NCBI GenBank assembly: GCA_027886175.1
Contig: JAJNNQ010000011.1
Location: 2,976,001 to 3,040,000 of the forward strand
Source of the DNA: Phylloscopus collybita
Taxonomy: Eukaryota > Chordata > Aves > Passeriformes > Phylloscopidae
DNA: 64,000 bases
Reading direction: 5' to 3'
Shown here: piece after piece, positions 55,321-64,000 of the stretch
How the letters are laid out: each line of letters starts with the position of its first letter
Position numbering within the stretch: position 1 is the stretch's first letter
Program-made: the position numbers and the translations under genes
The notes under the pieces: generated by a model
What the model was told of the DNA's origin: nothing
Database searches by the model: none
Seen by the model: only the letters and a program-made list of their open reading frames with translations

Positions 55321-55812
55321 AACCTAGACACCATGAGATGATCATGACCATGCGATGACTGTGACTGTGACCCTGCCCAGGAGATGATCATGACTGTGAG
55401 AGGGCTGTGACCATAAGATGACCACAACACAGCTCTGAGGTGATCGAGATCATGAGCTGACCATGAGATGAACATGACACAACCTATGGCGATGAGGTCA
55501 TCATGGCCATGAGAAGACCGTGACCATCAGATGACCATGACACAGCCATGAGCATGAGATCGTGCCCATGAGAGAACCATGAGTATGAGGTGATTGTGAT
55601 CAGGAGACAACCATGAACATGAGATGATGGTGCTCAGGAAATGACCATGACATGACTACAACTGTGACCATGAACGTGACTGTGGCAATGTGTTGACCAC
55701 AAGATGACCATGACCATTTGATGACCATGAGCATTTCATGACCATGACCATAAGGTGACCATGACCTAACCATGGCCATGGGGTCATAAAGACCATGAGA
55801 TGAGCAAGAGAT
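55321..55812 (+). repeat. GACCATGA-type degenerate simple repeat
   Basis: About 490 bp of variants of ATGACCATGA / GAGATGACCATGA with interspersed CATGAGC. No other copy is in the window. It ends at the LTR at 55814. Confidence 0.85.
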
Positions 55813-55813
55813 G

Positions 55814-56488
55814 TGTAGTGGTTTAGGGCAAATTTGGGAGGAAACCTCCTAAGGGGCTCTCCCTCCCCTCCCACAACTGGTTCAGGAGTGACCTCCTCAG
55901 AGAGAAGTGGAAAGAAACCTGTTTATTAAACTGGCAAAGCACTCCCCAGCACAATAAATTCAACAATACAAGATGACAAGAACTTTGTGCCGCTCTGGAG
56001 AGATGACAAATTCGGAAAGAAGTCTCCCCTGTAGGTTGTTGCTCTACTCTCAGTAACTCCAGCACTGGGAAAAGTTGCTGCGCAGGGTGGATCTTGGTGG
56101 GTCCCAGGTGCAAGCTCCCACGGAGCCCCCCAGGTTCTCAGTCTGGAGAGGTTTGAACAGTTCCAAAGACAGGCAAATAAAAAGGGAAAGAAAGAAAAAA
56201 AACAGGAAAAAGAAAACTGAAGCTTCTCCGCCTCAGCCAGATTCACTAACTAAACAAAAAGAAGGGAAAAAGAAAGAGGGGAATAAAACCCTTCACTGTC
56301 TCATGTCTCTGTGTTATTGACTCCCACTCTCAAGGCCAGCACAGAAGGGGAAAATTTCTGAAAACAAACTGTGCGCTTCTCAACAGATTTTTACTCTCAG
56401 ACCTCATATTAAAGGTACAGAGTGTAATATCCAGCATAAACCCAACAGACAATTGGGGATATAAACAACGTAACATCACACTAGGACA
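55814..56488 (-). mobile_element. Solo ERVL LTR, minus strand
   Basis: Minus-strand ends are TGTCCTAGTGTGATG and CCTAAACCACTACA. It shares the T/A-rich middle, the TTTAATAAACAGG polyadenylation signal and the GAACC(A/G)G-TTGTGGGAGGGG-like end with 32859-33481. 675 bp. Confidence 0.65.
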
Positions 56489-56894
56489 CCCCTGGAAAAT
56501 AGGAAATCAAAATTGTGGAATCCCTGAGGTTGAAAAAGACCTCCAAGACCATCCAGTATTCCTTGAGGCCACCAGAAGAGAGGATTGAATGCAAAAGATT
56601 TTCTGGGGTTGAAAGTAAACAAATCCACTATGCCCAAGGAATTCCCAATTTTGGTCTGTGTCCCAATGGATGTTCCTGCCCCTGTGTTCATCCAGGTGCC
56701 CACAGGGAGCCAAGAAGATGTGGAGCCCCCCAGCCAGGTGTCTTCCCAACAGGGATCACAAGGACCACGGATCACCAGGTCTCTGCCCAACAGTAGGTCA
56801 CTGGGGATCATCCAACGCCGATCCTCCCATGGGGGATGGAGCTGGAGCAGCGCACGAAGCTCTTCCCGCTCTCAGGGCACTCCCAGGGCTTCCC
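56489..56894 (-). other. 3' region of gene C
   Basis: Shared zinc-finger 3' flank with the decayed finger complementary to 56830-56890. An LTR marks its outer edge. No gene seen. Confidence 0.5.
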
Positions 56895-60411
<3,517 letters not shown>

Positions 60412-60785
60412 TGTTACTCATTGACACGGACTGCTGCTCAGCCAAGATCCTGATGAATTCCTGAACGTGGAGAAGAAGAACAAAGCCTGAACAGAGCCAG
60501 GAATATCGGATGTTATACAAAAGGGGGGTGCATATTAACGAGGACATGCAGCAGGGGGATCGGGAAGGCTGAACTTGCCAAGGACCTTCGCCAGTGGGCA
60601 AAGGGAGAGGGAGATGCAGAAGGGAAAATCAGGATAAAAAGGAGGCTGCGAACGACAACAATTGGAGAGACCGCATGGCAAATGCCGCATGGCCTCTCCC
60701 TTTGTTCATGAATAAAGTCACTTTTACAGGACTCCTCTGGCTCCTTCGGGCACAGAAACCTCTGCGATGCCAATTTTCCCGCACA
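60412..60785 (+). mobile_element. LTR in intron 1 of unit C
   Basis: TGTTACTCATTGACACGG to TTTTCCCGCACA, with TAAAAAGGAGG as TATA-like box and GAATAAAGTCAC as polyadenylation signal. The most complete copy of the LTR carried by all units; antisense to gene C. Confidence 0.55.
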
Positions 60786-61029
60786 GGCCCGGGGACAGCG
60801 CAGCGCCTCCGTCCTACCCACAGGAACCGGGACGAGCCAGCGCTGCTCCGGCCCCGGCTCCTGCCCAGGCACCCGCGGGAAGGAGACCGCGGGCAGCCGC
60901 TCCCGCAGCGCCCTCAGGCCACGGGGAACACGGCGCGGACACGGCACAACCCAGCCACAGCCAGAGCCCCCTGCCGCCCCCTCCGCCCGCAGCCAGCCCC
61001 GAGCCCCGGCACAACCCAGCGCGGCTCCC

Positions 61030-61200
61030 ACCTGCGCCGGGGCCGCTCCTCAGCCGAGGTTTCCGAGCAATGGCGGAGTCAGCGAAATGGAGGCGAGTCC
61101 GTGCCGTGCAGCAGAGCCCGCCACTCCTCGTGATTGGCTGGATCTGCCGTCACTCTTGTTACTCGTGCGCTGATTGGGCAGCGTGGGGAGAAGCACAGCC
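61030..61200. promoter_or_regulatory. Divergent CpG-island promoter between genes C and E
   Basis: TGATTGGCTG at 61131, GCCGTCACTC at 61146 and TGATTGGGCAG at 61171. The minus-strand exon 1 of C runs from about 61085 to 61032. The finger exon of E starts 230 bp to the right, so both genes appear to be driven from this island. Confidence 0.65.
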
Positions 61201-61431
61201 CCCAGCCGCCATTGGCAGAGTCTCTGTGCCGGGATCTCCTTTCCCTTCCTTCGGGCACGGAGGCAAATCCCATCCTCTCCTCCGCCCTCTTTCCTCTCCT
61301 CATTCTGTCCTTCGCCCTGCCTCGTTCCTTCATCTTCTTCTGTTTCCTCCCTTATTTCTTCTTGCTCCTTCCTCTCCTTCTGTCCTTTCCCTTCTCGCTG
61401 TCTCTTCCTCTCCTTTTCCCTCCTCCCTCAG

Positions 61432-62000
61432 GCGCTGAGCTGCAGATGGAGCCCGGGGAGAACAAAGCCCTGCCAGAGAACCTTGTGGGAGAGGCTGTTT
61501 GGAGCAGCCCCACTGCACAGGGACGATGCCATGGGGAGGAAAAGCCCCGGAGGTGCAGGAGGAGGGGCTGTAAACCCAGCCCAGGGAGCTGCGAGGAGGA
61601 AAAGCCCTTCCTGTGCTGGGAAGGCAGCCGCAGATCCAGCCGGAGCTCAGAGCTGGTGGAGAAGCCTCAGGGCGGGGAGAAGCCCCACAAGTGCTTGGGA
61701 TGTGGGAAGGGCTTCAGCCGGAGCTCCAGCCTCATCAGTCACCGCCAGAGCCACACTGAGGAGAGGCCCTGCAAGTGTGGGGGGTGTGGAAAGAGCTTCA
61801 GGGAGAATTCCAGCCTTACCTGGCACCAGAGCATCCACAGAGTGGAAAAGGCCGGTGAGCTTGGGGAATGTGGGAAGAGCTTCAGGGAGAGTTCCAGCCT
61901 GATCCAGCAGCGCTGGATCCACACCGGGGAAAAGCCCTGCAAATGTGGGGAATGTGGGGAGGGCGTCAGCCAGAACTCCCACCTGAAGGCACACGAGCAC
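61432..62000 (+). pseudogene. C2H2 zinc-finger gene E, degenerate
   Basis: The exon follows TTTTCCCTCCTCCCTCAG at 61431; ATG 61446 starts MEPGENKALPENLVGEAVWS, an extra N-terminal segment not seen in the other finger exons, then [20 protein letters not shown]. Fingers 1-2 are complete (RSSSLIS, ENSSLTW). Finger 3 has lost its first Cys (GELGEC) and a His (QQRWIH). Finger 4 has Val for the core Phe and ends EHIQ for the last His. No stop follows; the frame reads through former 3' flank to 62516 with a Cys/Leu-rich tail. Probably a decaying gene, though a short protein with two working fingers is possible. Confidence 0.65.
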
Positions 62001-63632
62001 ATCCAAAACCACTACACCGGGCTGGGTCTCTTGTTCCTGTGCTGCTGCTCGGGGAAGGATCTCTCCCGATCCTTCTCTCAGCTCCTGGGCCTTCCCTTGT
62101 ATTTCCTCTCCCTGTGCAGCTGCAGAGGGAAGGGACAGAACAGTTTTGGTGGCTCCCAGGCATCCAGGCAGGGCCAGCCCAGCCCCAGGGGTTCTGAGGG
62201 GCTTCTGGGGGTCCCGTGTCTGTGGGACATCCCCGCTGGAGGGTGTCCCCCCCTTGCTGCAGCCCCAGCCCTCAGGCAGCGCTCAGCCAAGCAGAGAACA
62301 CCCTCAGCTGGGGCCTCATTTTTGGGCACACCTGAGCCCCGAGACATCTCCATCCCCATTTTGGAATGCACCAGAGCTTTTGATTATCTAGGAGCCCATT
62401 TTGGGGGCTCTATTGGGTTGGCACAGCCTGGTGTTGGTGGTGGCCGTGCTACGGGGTGGATTCTGAGAGAAGGTTCTGAAAGCTCCTCCGTGTCTGGCAG
62501 ATCCAATTGCTGGTAGCTGCAAAGATGGGGACACTGGGTGCAGAGATCTGTGGGGATGCAGAGATTCTCCTGCAGCCCCTGGATATCCGGGAGGATGCAG
62601 AGATCCACCCACAGCACCTGGAGGAGCCCAAGCTGGAGCAGGGGGATGTCTGAGAGGAGCCCGTGACCCTGTAGACAGAGGGGCACCCACTGGAGCAGCC
62701 TGTCCTTGAAGGACTGAGCCCGTGGCACTTTGAGGGGAGCTGTTTCCCCTGGGATAGACTCAGGGTGGGGAAGTTTCTGGAGAACTCTTCTGTGGGAGAG
62801 ACCCCAGAATGCAGCAGCAGAATGACTCCTGTCCCTGAGCAGCAGGAGAAGCCACGTGGGATGAACTGACCATGGCCCCCACTCCCTGTTTCCCTGAACT
62901 GCCAGGAGAGGAGCTAGGGCTGGAAGGATTGGGAGGAAGGTGTTTTTGAGGGGATTCTTTTACTTCTCGTTATCCTGATCCGAGATTGTTAGGAATAAAC
63001 TCAATTCATATCTCCAGTTTCAAGCCTCTTTCGCCTGTGATGGTGTTCTTTGCTGAGGGATCTCTCCGATCCATAGGTCAGCTCCTGAATCGTTGGTGAC
63101 ATTTCCTCTTCCCTGGGCGGCTGTGGAGGGCAGTGCCTGAGCGGCTTTGCTGAGTGCCTGGCACGGGGCCAGTGTCACCCCACTGGAACGGGACATGTCC
63201 TTGTGTGGCCCTGTGCTGTGGTGCCACAGTTGCTGTTGCTTTTGTCTCCGTTATGATTTTATCTTTCGCATTAAATGCCTGTGCAGTGCCCCCGGTGTCC
63301 CCTGGTGTTCCCTCGGCGCCGGCAGCCCCGTCCCTTGCCCTGCTCCCCCTGCCCCGTTCCATCCCGGCTGGCGGAGCCTTGGAGCTGCCGTGGGGGCCGT
63401 GGGGCTGCCCCGGGGGCTCCGTCCCGAGCCGGGGCCCCTTCCCAGCGCTCCCAGCCCGCCCGTCCAGCCTGGAGCAGCCAGCGAGGGCTTCAGCTGGGGG
63501 GCCCCACCTCACTTGGGTTGGGGTTGTTCCTCCCAACGCGGGGAAAAACGACTCTGGGAGTTTTCTGCCAGAAATCTCTGCCCTCCTTCACTCAGCCGAA
63601 GGGGTTTGGGGCAGGTTTCCCTTTTTCGGGGA
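62001..63632 (+). other. 3' flank of E and spacer
   Basis: 62030-62880 duplicates 4830-5700. 62900-63600 includes CAGGAATAAACTC at about 62990 (a possible polyadenylation signal for E) and GC-rich sequence. No separate gene is supported, although frames of 150-170 codons exist on both strands. Confidence 0.45.
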
Positions 63633-64000
63633 AATCAAAGTGACGAACTGATGCTCCTAGGTAGGGGGTAGGAGAAGTGGGGCTCGAGGGCTTCCCTCTG
63701 AGTCGGAGGCACCCAGCAGGCAGGGCTGGGCAAGGCGGTGCGGGAGGTGCGGAGAACTTTGTTTGTGTTTTCAGCTCCATCCCGCCTCGGGCCCGGGCCC
63801 GTCCCAGGGCTGTTCCTCATCTGCGGCTTTGCCCTCAGACAGCCCGGGGGCGGGGCCTGAGAGCGCGGGGCGGGGCTGGGCCGTGTGCAGAGCCCGCCCC
63901 TGGCTCGCTGCCATTGGCTGATGGTGCCGTCACTGCTGGCTCTCACTGCGCGCTGATTGGGCAGAGCGGGCAGAGCGCGGTCCTGCCGTAGGAGCGGCGC
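63633..64000 (+). promoter_or_regulatory. Next zinc-finger promoter at the right edge
   Basis: Near-identical to 5881-6240 (AATCAAAGTGACGAACTGAT at both). Modules CCATTGGCTG at 63911, GCCGTCACTG and GCTGATTGGGCAG at about 63952. The window ends before exon 1. Another zinc-finger unit should follow to the right. Confidence 0.65.

Noticed and set aside
63078..63671. Frames of 120-174 codons near the right edge
   Set aside because: GC-rich promoter-upstream sequence; overlapping frames on both strands and no motif.

Overview
This is vertebrate nuclear DNA and almost certainly bird, most likely a songbird. The reasons are a compact avian-type MHC class II beta gene, arrays of near-identical C2H2 zinc-finger exons, and a high density of LTR retroviruses with ERVL, alpha/beta-like and class I-like features. 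Nothing bacterial is present: genes are split by GT-AG introns, promoters are CpG islands with CCAAT boxes, and the space between genes is filled with LTRs and minisatellites. I recognised no tRNA, rRNA or CRISPR.

Layout. 0-11.5 kb: copy 1 of an unknown gene family (949-2233), two solo LTRs, the 3' end of a broken zinc-finger gene (4441-4599), then zinc-finger unit A (promoter about 5.9-6.3 kb, finger exon 10473-11240). 11.5-15.1 kb: a decayed A/C-rich ERVL copy and LTR pieces. 15.8-17.7 kb: exons 2-5 of an MHC class II beta gene on the minus strand, with a complete class II X-Y promoter module in the opposite orientation inside intron 2. 18.1-33.5 kb: a decayed ERVL provirus that abuts the MHC gene and is itself split by a young, apparently complete provirus (21946-30263). 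33.5-43.1 kb: more LTRs, unknown-family copy 2 (minus), and a broken minus-strand ERV with env and pol remains. 43.1-64 kb: two head-to-head zinc-finger pairs (D/B around 45.9 kb, C/E around 61.1 kb), separated by LTRs and minisatellites. The zinc-finger promoter at the right edge repeats that at 5.9 kb, so the window spans nearly one period of a larger duplicated array.

The outstanding object is the inner provirus. It has two 300-bp LTRs identical by eye, a 5-bp target duplication, open gag, dUTPase-protease, pol and env, a canonical G GGA AAC gag/pro slip site, and two overlapping cysteine-rich reading frames between pol and env that I do not recognise. Its Gag-Pro layout is betaretrovirus-like while its Env transmembrane subunit is of alpharetrovirus/gamma type.

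How it fits together: zinc-finger proteins of this kind commonly bind and silence retroelements, and here a multiplying zinc-finger cluster, an MHC class II gene and a recently active retrovirus are close neighbours. That functional link is inference. The gene structures, motifs, target duplication and promoter sites are read from the sequence; identities between copies were judged by eye.
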